Positions 34,153 through 49,100 of a stretch of 64,000 bases of DNA are shown piece after piece (positions within the stretch are counted from its first letter, which is position 1; each line of letters begins with the position of its first letter). A model generated the notes under the pieces. It searched no databases, was not told the origin of the DNA, and saw only the letters and a list, made by a program, of their open reading frames with translations. A program made the translations under genes and the position numbers. Origin of the DNA: Aphidius gifuensis (lineage: Eukaryota > Arthropoda > Insecta > Hymenoptera > Braconidae); the NCBI RefSeq assembly GCF_014905175.1, contig NC_057788.1, forward strand, positions 23,096,154-23,160,153, read 5' to 3'.

Positions 34153-37100
34153 GTAAACTTAATTCATTTTTTTTTTTTTTTTGTTTTATTTTACATTCTC
34201 TTGTGCACATGGACCAAAGAGGCGGAAAGATGCCGGCGTGGTCGAGGTGGCCCCCTCATTGCTACTTTGCACTTTTTAAAAAAAGAAAAACTTTTTTTTT
34301 TATATATATATTTATTATATATACGTATGTTATATATATATATAATATTTATTGCAAGTTGTGTGAGTGCACAGTGGTCGGGCGTGGTCCCAATGGCCAT
34401 GGAATGCGCTCACTTTCACCGAGACGAAGCAAAATGAAACAAGATGAAACATACAGACTCCACATGTATGTGATCTACTCTATGCTGCTCAGATCAACTC
34501 TGATATATATATTTTTATTTTTTTTTTCTTCTTATTTTCATGTGGAAAAACTATCTCAGGGGTTCAGAATCAACGACATGTTGAATGTTGTGTGTTGCGC
34601 ACACGTGTACATTTTTATTTAATATATATATATATGCAAAAAAAAAAAGTAAAAAAAAAAAAACAATATTTCTTGACTCTTTTATACATATATACATTTA
34701 TATATATTTGTATAATTTTTTTTCTTCTCTTACAATGAAAAGAATAAAATAAAATGAACAAGACCGATACGTGATCCTCACTAGTTTTCTGCGGCTTTTA
34801 TATATGTGTGCATTTACATTACTTTTATTTATATTGTTTTTTTTTTCAAAAGAAAAATAAAAAAAAAGATAGACACTTTTACGACGGGAATACACCTACG
34901 TGACTCCACCCGAGATTGTTTCAAATCGAGATCACTCGTGCACGAGCATTGGGAGCTTTTTTTTTTTTATATTTTTTTTTTTTTCATGAGAATATTTAAG
35001 GATGTAACGGAATGATTATGCCGAATCTTGTCATATAAATAATTTGTTTTTATTTACTCCAGTTCGTAGACTTTTTTTTTTTTTTGTTTTATTTTTAGTT
35101 TTTTAAATAATTTTTTTGAATAGTCACGTCCTGTCCGGAAGTCATGAGACTTTATTTTTATTTTTTAAAAATTATTTCACCATTTGTATAAATGATTTTA
35201 AAAATTTCTTCTATATATACTACCATAACCTTTCTCAATATTATTGAATTAAATTTTCACTTTCGCATCATCAATATATACTTTTGCGTGTTTCAAGATT
35301 TTTATTTTATATATATGTCCAGTCAACTTCACATGCGAGTTAATTAAATTATAACATAAACTATCCCAGGCTCAAAATGAAAGAAAAAAAAAAAAAAAAA
35401 TTAAAATAAATTCTGGTGCAATAATGAATTAAATTCAAATCTCGTCCGCACTTTATTAATCAAACCACACACATAATAACGTAAAAACCAGTTTTAAATT
35501 CTCTCTATTTTTGTATGATCCTCATTATATTATCCATAAAAAAAAAAAAAAATAATAATAATTTTTATATCATAAAATAATATAAATTTAAAGCTTTATT
35601 TATACTAAATCATATTAATTATTTTTACATTATAACTTTAATTTAGCAATGACTATTATCTGCAATATAAATTTAAAATAAAAAAAACTTATTAAAGAAT
35701 TGCATATGAATGAATGAATCAATCTATGAATGAATAAAAAAAGATGATTAAAAATAAAAAAAAAAAAAAACCAAACTAATATTAATAACAATAATAAATG
35801 AATAAATAAAAAAAAAAAGTAAATGATGATGATGATGATAATAAAGATGAAAATGATTTAGGTTAAATATAGTCTATTTGATGCTACCCAGGGAGAGAAG
35901 CTTGAATAAAAGAGTAATATAATATATAGGGAGTGTATATGGATGGTACCGTTATGATTGCAGCAAACGCCTAGTAGTACGTATTCAACAACACAAATTC
36001 AGTATCATCTACACACTTGGAATTTTTCTTGTTCATGAACAGCTGAATAACTCGGCCTACTGTTATAATAAAAAAAAAAAAAAAAAATGAAGCAGCAACA
36101 GCAGCAGCAACAGAAGAAGAAGAAGAAGTTGAAGAAGAGATAAAAGATTCTCACAACATATGGAATGCATTACATTTATACTGTAACGTTATATCCTTTG
36201 AATTTTTTATTATTATTATTTATATATATTCTAGATCCATAACCTGTTACAATGACCATTATTGTAGCTGGCATATATATAATATTATACATTTATTTAA
36301 AATGTAAAATGATTATTTAAACAGCCTTGATGATAATCATCAAAACAATCATCCCAATGACCAATATATACACTCTTATCATTATTTTATCAATTATATA
36401 GTCGAGTGAATATCGTGACTCTTATTTTAATATACAATTCAATGGATCTGACAACGTGCCAAGTTGGTGATGGTCTTGATCTTACTACCCATACAGTGAA
36501 AAGGAATTTTAGTTGTTTTTTTTTTTTGCTATTATTATTTTTAGATTGATAATGATATGATGACCTTCTACTACTACTACTATCTACTTGTATGATTAAT
36601 TAAATATATATACATAAATTCATAATTAATATTTAGTTCTTATAATATATATATTTAAAAAACATGATCAAATTGATTTTAAACATTTTATGTATGAAGC
36701 CTTAATAAGAATTAATTGGATGACAATATCGTGATTATGAATATTATATGTATATATTTTTTTTAAGATTAAATATATAAAATCATGTCGTGACTATATA
36801 TTTATATGAGGAAGCTCAAATTGTCCTCCCTCTGTATCAGTGACATTACAACACTTTAGTATATACCTATGCTTGTGAGTCTACTAATATGGAAAGCTCA
36901 AGAAAATAATAAAAATAAAAAAAAAAGTCTCAACTGGATCAGCATTGAATACACCTTGATATATCACATGTCTTTGATTTTTCCTGCTTGGGGACACACA
37001 CGAGATCTATATCCTATCTTGTTAATATATTTACATTGAGGAAGTCTTAAAATCTCTTTGATAAATCACTGGACATTTCCGTGATATTATTATTCAATTT

Positions 37101-40100
37101 TTTTTTTTTTTTTTTCATAAGTAAATTGATAAAAAATAATTAATAATAATATGAAAATTTGAAAGAAAATAATATATATTGATTTAAATTATTGATAAAA
37201 TATGTAAAATATATTTATATTTTTTTTTTTATTTCGAAATTGAGAGCAAAACTTTGCTCTCTGTTTGTATGGTATATACACGCAGATTTCTATTTTGTCG
37301 TGATAGGTGTGTACTCCCCCTCGATGTCCAAGTATATATCGAGCAAAAATATACATGAACATATTTATTCTATAAAGCTATAGATATGTGAATTTACGTA
37401 TTTTAAATAAATATAAATAAATACATAAACGCATATGGAAAGGGAAGACGAATAGTCTTAGTCGGCTGTTTGTTCGATCTCGTATGATCGTAGATAAAAT
37501 ACATATCACTTCCGTATTTTCATCCTCACGTGTATATACTCCATATATAATATGTCTTGTATGACTTTACAATAACTCAACATCCATATTTATATTTATT
37601 TCAAATAACACTTATAATATCATGTATCAAAAATTAAAAAAAAAAATATATATATCAATAAATTGAGATATATCCATTATCCTATCAACAAAAATACCTA
37701 ATCACTATTTTTATTTTTTTAAATTGAAAAAAATTAGTCTTTTTTAAATGATAATAATCATTATAAATTTTAATTATATTGTTGAGCGTATAATAATTGT
37801 TATTCTTTGATAAAAACTGATGAATTTTTGTGGGAGAATTTTTGAAAAAATAAAAACTTGAAAATGAAAAGCTCCGCAGAAGACAAATGACACTTGTCAT
37901 TTTTATAATAAGAAGAATATTTGGTAGACCCTTCTGTCAATTAAATGACAATACATCACATGTAATTTAATTTTTTAATTCTTTTTTTTTTATAAAGACT
38001 ATACAAATGATTGTTAAATAATCAAAATTGTATTGTGTATATATTATTTTTTTTTTTTAAATGTATTGTTTGCTCATGAAAAATCCTTGAATACTAGAAA
38101 GAATTATTAAAAAGTAATAAACTGCTTTCGGCATAATCACGCCTCTATTTTATTCAACTCTCTTTCATCCAAAGATCGATGGATCAATGGATTTTTTCCT
38201 TTTAAAAAGAAAAAAAAAAAAAAAATCACTGTTACACGAGGTAACCTGGTATGCCAAGAATCTTGATAAAGAAATAAATTTATCCTCGATATATAAAATA
38301 CAAAAAAAAAAAAAAACAAAACTATGATGATAAAAAATTAAAATACATAATGATTATAAAAAAAAATTTTTACTAGTATAGGGTGCGGAATCGCTGGAGG
38401 TTGTTTAAAATGACGTCATTGTGTTGCTTGAACCGTTAAGTGCAATTAAATAAAAATATATCTTTTTTTTTTTGTTAAATTTAAAATAGTTACAAAACAC
38501 TTTGTATATATACATATTATTCGCTTCAGTTGATAAAATTATATTATTATTTTCTTTATTATTATTTAAAGAAAATTTTATAACTATATGTCAGATAAAA
38601 AAAAAATGTTTTGTGTAAATAATATGTAGACATTATAAAAATGATAAAAAATAAAAATAAATCGGATATAAAGAAGACATAATTCATCTTGATAGTTTCT
38701 CATAAAGACATGGATTTTGTTTGCAGGGTTGGAATGTGTGTAAGTAAAACACATTTATTGAAAGATTCAAGTACGTAGTTGAAACATGCATGAACATATT
38801 AAGGTGCACCTGCATGCCAGTTTAAAAATAAAAATAATAAAAAAAAATTGTAAAGAAAATAGTAATGGACGTGACTGCCCGATGTACCGTCCTCAAAAAA
38901 AAAAAATGCAGGAAGTGGACCGTACAATTTCTATATACACATTGAGATCGAGATCGAGATCAAGTGAATTGAGCAGACTCTCTCTCTTGAAAAAAAAAAA
39001 AAAAAAATTGCATCAATTTGAAAAATCGAATTTTATAAAGAAAAAAAAAAAAAAACACAATATGCATGCCCATACGTATTGCTTTTTTCGGAATATTTTT
39101 GAATTTAAAATTTTAATTTTCTAATATGGAAAATTTAAAATGGATATACGCATGGAAATTAATTTTATAGTGCCACATTGAGAGCAATCTTTTCTTAACC
39201 ATCAACAACAACTAGACTCAGTATGTGGGTCATTTTGACCACCAGAAAATAATTTATCATCATCACCACCACCAAGGCTTAATAGAAAAAAAAAATATAT
39301 ATATTTTATTATATTTTGTATAGATGAAAAAATATAATTTTATTGAAATAATAATCAGTTGAAATTAAACAACTTGATAAAGACTTTTTTTCTATAAATA
39401 TTATATGCATTTAAAACATTCAAGTTACAAATTAAGGACATTCAAATCACATAAATTTAAACGTTAATGAGTATAAGACCCATTGAATAAATAGACATTA
39501 ATTGCTTCACTTTCAATATATATACTTTCCCGATGAATGTATATTATATATCGATTGAGACTATCACAAACAGTCCATAGTCGGACTAGAGAGTATTTTT
39601 ACTCTTCGCTTTCATCGCTAAACGAATTGCATGAAAACTAGATCGACCGGACGTGCATTTAATTTTTTTTTTTTTTATTTTAAAATAAATATACTGACAC
39701 TGATATTACGCCGGAGGGGTAGTAAAAAAAATGATGGTTCACAAAAAAAAAGAAATTAAATTAAAAATCATCGTGCAAAAATATAAAAATCATTTTCTTT
39801 TTTTTTGACATTTAAATTGTATAAATTATCTCCGATTAAACCTACGTAAAAATTTTTTCCCTTATAATAAAAAAGGTGTGGAAAATTGTGCGTCTATTTT
39901 ATATATACCCTGCAAGAGATTAAATATATTTTTCAACCTTCTCTCTAGATTAATAAATAATAACAAAAATAAAATGATATATAAATATAAATTTGAAAAA
40001 AAAATTACAACTAAAAAAAAAAAAAAATAGATAGACGGCACACGCCTCAGTGGCACACGAGACATGTCACTGTATGTGACTACATAAATAAATAAATTTA

Positions 40101-43100
40101 TATACATATATATATATTTTATATACAGGTTTAAAAACCTCCAAGATAAGCATGTGCTTGCGGCTTTCTCTGCTGATCAAGCCGCCCACAAAATCAGGCA
40201 ATCTTGTCTCACGTCTGATATATAGTGTCTGTGGTTTTGTTTTTATGCGCTTCATTCACCACAAACAAAATAATTTTTGTTCTCATCAAAAAATAATATA
40301 TTTGAAAATATAAAAAAAAAAAAAAAAGTTTTATTATTTATACGTTCTACTTGTTTACAGTAGATTTATTTTTAAATTTACTGTTAAAACAAAAAAAAAA
40401 AAATTAATATAAATATACTTTGATTTAATAGCAAGCTTGTTATTGATTTTATTTTATTTTATTTTATTTTTCAATTTTTAAATGAATCAAGTAGAAGAGA
40501 TGAGTAGTTTAAGTCAATGCTACGAGCGACATGTGTGTAAAGTATATATATATATATATAAATTTATAAATAAAATAATAATTGTCGTGTGGTTTCTTAG
40601 TTTTAAAAATTCTTAATGATCCTGTCTTGACTTTCTTTGGTATATACGTTGTCACCAATAGATCCCACATTATATTATGAGAAAATAAGTATCAAATGAA
40701 TTTGATTGGATTGAAGTTTGAAGATAAACGAGAATACCTTGCTCCACACGCCTTTATATAGTTAAATTATTTGCGCAAAAAAAAAAATATATATATATAT
40801 TTATAAAATAAAATAAAAAAAATAAATAGAGTATATACTGATTATACACGCTAAGTCATGATTTTAAAATTAATTTTCTTGCAAATTACTGTGTGATGAT
40901 TAGTTGAAACAAAAATAAAAAAAGAGAAATAGTTTAGATTTAAAAAAAAAAAAAAAAAATACAAAGTAGTATATATATTAAACAATAAAAAAAATTTATA
41001 TGCAATATTCTTTTTTAATAAAAGGAAACCGGATGTTGCCGAAATCAAATATAAATAAAAAAATATGCAAGTAGATAATAAAAAAAAAAAAAAAAAAGTA
41101 ATATTTACTTGAATGATAGAAAAAAAATGAGTAAAATAAATAAAACAAGAATTATAGTGAAATTTAAGTGGCAAGTATCGGATCATTTTACTAACGTAAA
41201 AAGCAAAAGTAGAATTTTCAATGATCTTCGTAATTTCATTGAATGATTGCACATTGTTTCAATGAAAAATAAAAAAAAAAAAAAAAAAGGTAATATCTTG
41301 ATCGTATAATTTACAATGATGGCAAAAAAAAAAATAACAAGTAAAATTACTTGAATTTTTATTTCTTTTTTGTATGATTATAATCAGGTGTCGTCTGTGA
41401 TTTTAATTTTTTTTTCTTTTAATAAATAAATGCGTTTGCATGTTGAAGTAATAAGTAATTTAAAAAAATTAAAATTAAATGGAGGGGTGTCAAGTAAACG
41501 AGTGAAAGTAACTATATATTTATGAGGCATTCATGATCCCTCATCTGTATTAGTTAAATTTTTTTCTTTTTTTATTAATACTGAATTTCTTGGATGGAAA
41601 AAAAATTAATAAATTAATGTAATTAAATTGTGTTATAATGGATAATTTAATTGTTATTATTTTTATATTAAAAACAGTAACATTTAAAAGTTTTTTAAGC
41701 CACTAATAAACAAGCAAAATTAATCAAATAAAAATAAATGAAATTACACCATGTTAGCCACAAAATGGTTACATATATTACTCCATTTATTTTTTTTATT
41801 TTTATACCACACACACACTTGTTTTTAAATCTTTAATATTTGAACACGCCTAGTTAAAATTGTAACACAAAAATAAGTGTATGATTATAAATCTCACATT
41901 TCGTTATACAGCTATATTTATTGTCGTCATCGTCGTTTTCTTTTTCATACATCAGTTTTTTATTTTATCATCAATATCATTTCAGATATCTTTCCTTCTT
42001 AAATTTAACTTTTTTTTATATTTATTATTTATTTATTTTTACAAGAGAGATTGATGAAGGAGTAAAATATCAAAGAGAAGCTGAACAAAATATTTTGACA
42101 CCCAATGTCGAATATATATTCCATCATAAATAAGTGAAGTTAATCCAAATAAAAAAATAAATAAATATACTTGCTAAATAATTTCAAACGATTATATATT
42201 TTTATCTTGTTGAAGTTAAAAAAAAAAAAAACACGATGGTGACGGAACATGAGTTATTTTTTTTATTTTGCCTTCGAGGCAGATATCGTCTTGTCGAGTT
42301 AAAAAAAAAAAAAAAAATATGTGTGTGTGATCTGGACATCTTGGATTATTTTTATAAGAGTTAGCCAAGATATGTCGCAAGTTTTATTATATATTCTTTA
42401 CAACATCTATGTGTCCTGTCTCAAAAAAAAACTCTCTACAATTCAGATTAACTGACGTCAATTTGACAGTAAATGAAGATGCAAATTAATCTTATAATTT
42501 TTTAAAATAATTTAATAACGGTAAAAAAATAATAACAAATAATTAGTTATGTATGTGTTTGTGTGTGGTATATATATACATTGTGAAAATAAGATGCAAT
42601 GGTAGCACGTCAAATTCACTCAAGGATGTTCATGGAAATAAATTAAATTAGAAAAAGAATCAAGTCGGACATTATTACTATATAGAAAGGACCACCCATG
42701 ACTTGACCCTACCCAAGCTATTGGAGAATCATTCAATAGACACACACGTATAAATATATGCAATAGTTTTCCTCACATTATTCTATATCTATATATAGCC
42801 CTTATGCCTAACATCATCAGGTTCATGCGAACATTCATACTGGTAAATCATATAAACAAGTATACACTTAACTCTCGTGATCTTGTAAAACCATCATTTT
42901 ATTTTATTTATTATATTTTAAATTTTATTTTATGTATTGTCATCGATTTATCTTTATTGGCGTTGATACAATAACTTGAATTAAATATATCAATATCATA
43001 AATATATATAGATACTTGTTGCGGTCTCTTTTAAATATTATTTATTTTATTTATTAATGATTGTCAAGTACGTCAAGCTCCACAAATTTATAAAAATATA

Positions 43101-46100
43101 TATATCTACAGTATTCACCTACAAGAGATCTTCTAATAAAAACTAAAAAGGATTGTCTTTAAATTTACTGAGCGAGGGAACAATTGAGAGCTAAGAAATA
43201 TCCTTGATGCTATATGTATATTTTTTTTTCTACAGTGATGTAAATTTAATAGGTTTGTTTTTTTTTATTTGTTAAATTTTCATACAGATCATCATCATTA
43301 TTGTGTGACTATAATATGAAGGACATTTTATCCGAGAAAAATAAATATATTTGATAATTATTATTAACTTGAAAATGTCATAAAAAAAAATATATGAAAA
43401 GATAAGAATGAGAAACAAGGTAAAACTAAGATTTTGTTGTAGAAAAATATATTTATCCTTCACGTTTGAGATGGTTGATCACTAAAAAGTTTCACTTTGC
43501 TAAATCTACATGACAAAATATAAAAATACTTGTATATTTCACTGCACAAAAATAATCATAACTATTATATATTTTATTTTTTGTCAAAGTAGAAAAAATA
43601 TCTTGAGAATCGGATGAATGAAATTAAAAAAAAAAAAAAAACCTATTTCCCTAAATATAAAATTCACAGGTTCATTATTTTTACACGCAATCATCACTTA
43701 AATTATTCACTTTATATTAATGCTATTTTTTTTTTCATTTAAACATAAAATATATATTATTATTTAAATGAAAAAATATAAATAAAAAAATTACAACTTA
43801 TACTATGTATATCCCGGAAGTTGGTTATTCGTAAAAAAAAATAAAAAAAACGCGAGGATAAACGTTGTCTGCAGTGTCCTCATGCTTGATTTCTAAAATT
43901 AAAAAAAAAATATATCTATACAGAAAAAAAAAAAAAAAAAAAAATCAGATTGCGTTGGAGATTGCAAATTGCTACGAGTATTTAATTCAGTGTCATTGTA
44001 AAAAAAAAAAACACAATGAACTGTATATTTGCAACATTGCATATTTGTGTAAATATATTATGTTAAAAATACAAAATGATTATTGAGTCCTTGGCACCAA
44101 GAAATTAATGCTCAAACAGAGGACACAGCTAAAATGACATTAATTATATTTAACTTTAAATAATACAAAATCTGTACATTGAATATATTTTTTTCTAATT
44201 GTATTTGTTTGTGATCTACTACTGTCACTTTTCTTTAACATCAATTTATAGCCAAGTCATCTTCAACATCCTGTATTTTATGTATATACATTTCTTATCG
44301 GTTTCTTCTAATAAAAATTACTTTAAAAATAATTCTCGTAACATTATAAAAGATTTATTTCTCTTTTGACTTATTATATTAGAAATCGACTTATCATTGT
44401 ACAATCACGTTTTTTTTTTTATTTATCAATGATGCTTTATGGAGAACAAAAGCACCGATACTAAGTTCAAAAAAATTTATTAAGTATAACAAAAATATTT
44501 ATAATTAATATAAAGAATAAATAATAATGATTATTATATTTATTATCAATATTATACTATTATTTATATTTCTTATAAATAAAATTATCAAATTGCTATT
44601 ATTTTTTTAATCTTTTTTTTTTTTTTTTTGTCATCATGCACTAATTCCCAGACGAAAATAATAAAAATTTATAAATTAATAATTACCTCCTACGTTTATT
44701 AATAAACATTTTCGTCTAATTTTTGTTTTCATTAGATAAATTTAAATGTCAACTTAATAATAATAATATTAAAAACCTTAAAACTAAAATGCAAAAAAAA
44801 AAAAAATTAATTTCCTCATTTATTATTTATCATATGATGGATATTATTGTTTTAAATTTATTTATGTATATTTAAAGTATATTTTTATATCTCCTTGTTT
44901 TTAAATTTTCCAAGATTTTATATACACACATGCATTTGGTGCATAGCATATACACACATATGTGTGATTTACCAAGGTACTTTATTGTCCCAACTGGACA
45001 GGCACTTTATTACTTTATTGTATGCCGCGACCCATTCATATACTAAAAAATATATTTTTTTTTAAATTTAAACCCGTTAAAAAATGTCTTGTTTTAAATT
45101 CCTTAAATTATTTATTTATTATTTACTTTTTTTTTTTTTATTATTTTAACCAACGTTTCAAAAAATTAATTTCATTACAACACACAAACTTGGTATAAGG
45201 ACAACATTTTCACCTCATATATATATAAATAAATTTCACGCAATATTATAAATAAAAAAAATAATATATATCAGTGTTGGAGATCTTATTTATTTATTTT
45301 AAAATTATTATATTATTTTTTTTCTCAAAGAAATATGTAGATTATTACTTGTAGATTTCTGGTAAGTTTCCGCGTCCTTGAGATAATTTACATTTACACA
45401 TTTTTTTTTTTTTTTTCTTTATATACTTTTTATAAAATCAATGTTTTGCCACACTCTTTACACCCACTTACACGCCTCTAATATCGTCTTGCTTGTTACC
45501 AAGCCTAGACTCAATATCATGCACACTCAACCATTTACACATATTTTAAAAAAATCAATATTTAAAATAAAAAATAAATAATCAGAAGGAAAAAAAAAAA
45601 AAAAAAAAAAAGTGGTTGTTACAACACCAAAGCCAATGACCAGCGTAAAATGATGAAAAAATAAATAATCAATAAATAAATAAGCAACAGAGCAAAAAAT
45701 ACAATCAACCATATAATCATTATAAATTTTATAAAAATAAAAAGTTGATTTTATTCAAGTGATAAAAAAAAAAAATTGATTAACAAAAAAATAAAATATA
45801 TACTTGTTGCATATTTGGAGTAAAATATTGGACGATAGAGTTGTCGCTATATGATCAATATTTTTTATATACTTTTAAACTCTCTGAAAGTTGCATATTT
45901 TTCATGATTCATGACGCACTTTCTAATGCTCGACATCCGGGCTTGCAAGAACGTCCTAAGATATTATAACGATGTGGTTATAAACTCCAAGTTACACTTG
46001 ATAACCCGAGACACTGTCAATTAACATGTCAACAATCATCAAATGTTGAAATTTTTATGATTATTTTTTCTATATAAATTCTTTTTTAAAAACAACTTTT

Positions 46101-49100
46101 TTTTTTTTATTTTTTGTAAATTAGAAACAAACATATCAACGTTTGAATCATGTGCGAGTGTAAAAAAAAAAAAGGGGTTTAATAATGTAATAACTTAATA
46201 AGTGTTATTTGCGGTTATTAAATAATTACATTCAAGGGATGGATGAAATAAAAAAATTGATATATAAAAATAAATTTTCAATCAAGATAGAATTTATACT
46301 CAGGTAGATGAAATCGACTCGTTCATTATGTTGAGTAATTGTTTTGCCCTGAGGTTTAATTCTGCATCTTCCTCGTTAATTGAGGAATTCACACCTTGTA
46401 TATTTTCTTTTTTTTTTTTTTATAAACATATATATATTTATACGAATAAAAAATAAAAAAAAAAAGAATTGTATTTTTAAATTTAAGATTTGCAGGGTGA
46501 AATAAACTGAATATACCTGATAAAGATTCAGTTTATTTTTCTTCTCGTGTGGTATCATCTATCCAAGAGACATTTAAAAAAATTAAAAAAATAAAGTCAA
46601 TTTATAGGGTAGAATATAACGTTAACACGATTAAAACACTTCCTTATATCCTAGATCTAATTTCATTTAGATTTATCGATGATATTGTTTTACAAATGAC
46701 CAAACAATGTCTCCCCATTAACACTAATATTTTTTTTTTTTTTAATTTGTTTAAACGTATTTAATTTAATTTAACTTTCCTTTACACAATCTACATATTT
46801 TTGTTTTTTTTTTCTTCATTATTCATTAATCATTATATTCTCTTATTATAAAAACAACAGCTTTCATCGGTTTTTTTGATTTACATTTTATCTATTTAAC
46901 AACAAACGCAAAGCTGGAAAATTCTGAAAATTTGAAAATATATAAAGCAAAACCCTCTTAATATTATCCACTATAGTCTTCGAATTTTTAAACGAAACAT
47001 TTGTTGTTAAATAAATAAATACAGTATAGATATATTTTGTAGCAAGGAACGTAGTCAATCTCTATATATAAATAAATATAATAAAATAATTAATTAATAA
47101 TTATTAAAATTTTAGAAATTTTCTTCATGTTTTTTTATTATCATTAAAAATAAATTTATTATCTTATCTCAGTTGACATATGAAAATCTATTAATTAATC
47201 GCGTTAATTCGATAGACATTGCATCACATTGCTAATGGACTTGACCAAAAAACCAGTTTTATATTTATTTTTTTTTACCACAACAAGATGAGAAAAGAAA
47301 GACAGCGAAAGCAATACCATAAAAAGTTAAATTAAATTGAAAAAAAAAAAAAAAATAATAAAGTAAATAAAACGAAAGAAAAAAAAAAAAATTGACCAAG
47401 ATCAGTCCAAAGAAGAAAAAAATAAAATAAATTTCAAAAAAAATTTTTAATTAAATCGATAAACGTTATATGATAATAAGTTTTTGATATATTATTTATT
47501 AAACACGTTTTATTATTATTTTGATTATTAACTGATGTATTTAATTGATATATATATATTATAATATTTCATAAATCAAAATAATTTTTTTTCATTCGTT
47601 GGATATATACAAGTATACGAGATGGTCTTGTGAATTTAACTATTTTTGAAATTTAAAATGTAAAAAATTTAATTCAAGTGAGGGTGTGTTTCAAGGTGTG
47701 TTTACCACATGTTAGAATTTACACGTATTTATATACTATCAGGGTTTATATATATACCGCCAACAAATATAATATATAAAAAAAAAAAATACATAAAACA
47801 CTTTTAAAAGTCTGTAAAAGTTTTAGATATATATCCGCAACATTTTGTGATGTAATAGAGAATGTTTGAACGGATGTCAAAGCACATACCACCCTTCTTG
47901 TACTGCAGTGTGATTCTAGCATCAATTAAATATATATATAGGTATATATACATGAAATTGTAATAATATTCCGCCTTTTATAAAACAAACCGTACTGACA
48001 TTTCGCCAACGCAAATACGACATGTACGCACGCCCCAAAGAAGCTATATATCTCTTTTGAATTTTTTTAAATAATCAAAAATAATAAAAAATAATATCGT
48101 AAAACTCTACTTGAAGAAAAATAACCCCCAAGATATTATGGAAAATATAGTTTGTAAATTATTTGATTAAAAACTTTAAAAACAAAATCAAAAAAAAAAA
48201 ATACCATTCTCATCTTTTTATATAAAAAATTATCAGATAAGTAATTAACTATTGAATTTACTTTCTTTTTTTATAAATTTTTTAATTTTAAATATACAGT
48301 GTTAAACGTACACATACGACAAAATCAATATATTTATCAATTTAAAAATTTTAATTTTCATTCACACGGTCAACTTAATTAAATAATTTAAGACAATAAT
48401 AATGTCAATAAAAAAGGGGAAAAAAAAAAATATATTTTACCACAAGATGATATATAAAAGCCGGATAAATAATTAAAATAATCATCAATTTACCTTTCCA
48501 TCAAAACGAGTTTAATTTTTTTTTTTTTTTTTAATTTTTGTATATTATTAATATTTTTTTTTTTTTTTTTGATAATTTAATTTATTATTTATTTTTAAAA
48601 TACAATAATTTGCATATATATCATAAATAATCTCAAGTTAAACTTGTTATACATATATATATTTAAAAAAAAAAAATTGCTAATTAATTTTTCAAAAAGG
48701 AGTCTGTAGGCGTTAAAGCGTGCTCATGCTTGGCAGTGGCAGTAGAAAAATAAGAGAAAAAAAAAATTACTTTAATTTAAAAATAAAATAAAAAATAAAT
48801 ATATATATCTACATAATAATATAAAATTATTGGTTATTACAATGAAATAACCAATTCACGATTGAAGATCGTGATCGCGACCTTGGTTAAAGTGTATGGC
48901 TTGATCCAATCATCAAACACGCACTAAGACCTTGCTTCCAAACACAATTGTCTTGTTACTATTATTTTTTTTAAATAAAATAATATTGTCAACACAATAA
49001 AATATGATTTAAAAAATATAATATTTTGTTGATGATTTATAAAGATATTAATTTACAAAAAAAAAATTGACCCCCTTTTACTTTAAATATAATTTTATAT

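Noticed and set aside
34026..34622. 198-codon plus-strand open frame
   Set aside because: Runs through poly-T, (TA)n and mixed non-coding DNA; only the 93-base part between splice sites looks exon-like.
36089..36142. ATG followed by Gln and Lys codons
   Set aside because: A CAG/CAA and GAA microsatellite; no gene structure.
40067..40255. 62-codon minus-strand frame with coding-like composition
   Set aside because: No clear acceptor or donor fits the frame and no family was recognised; kept only as a composition island.
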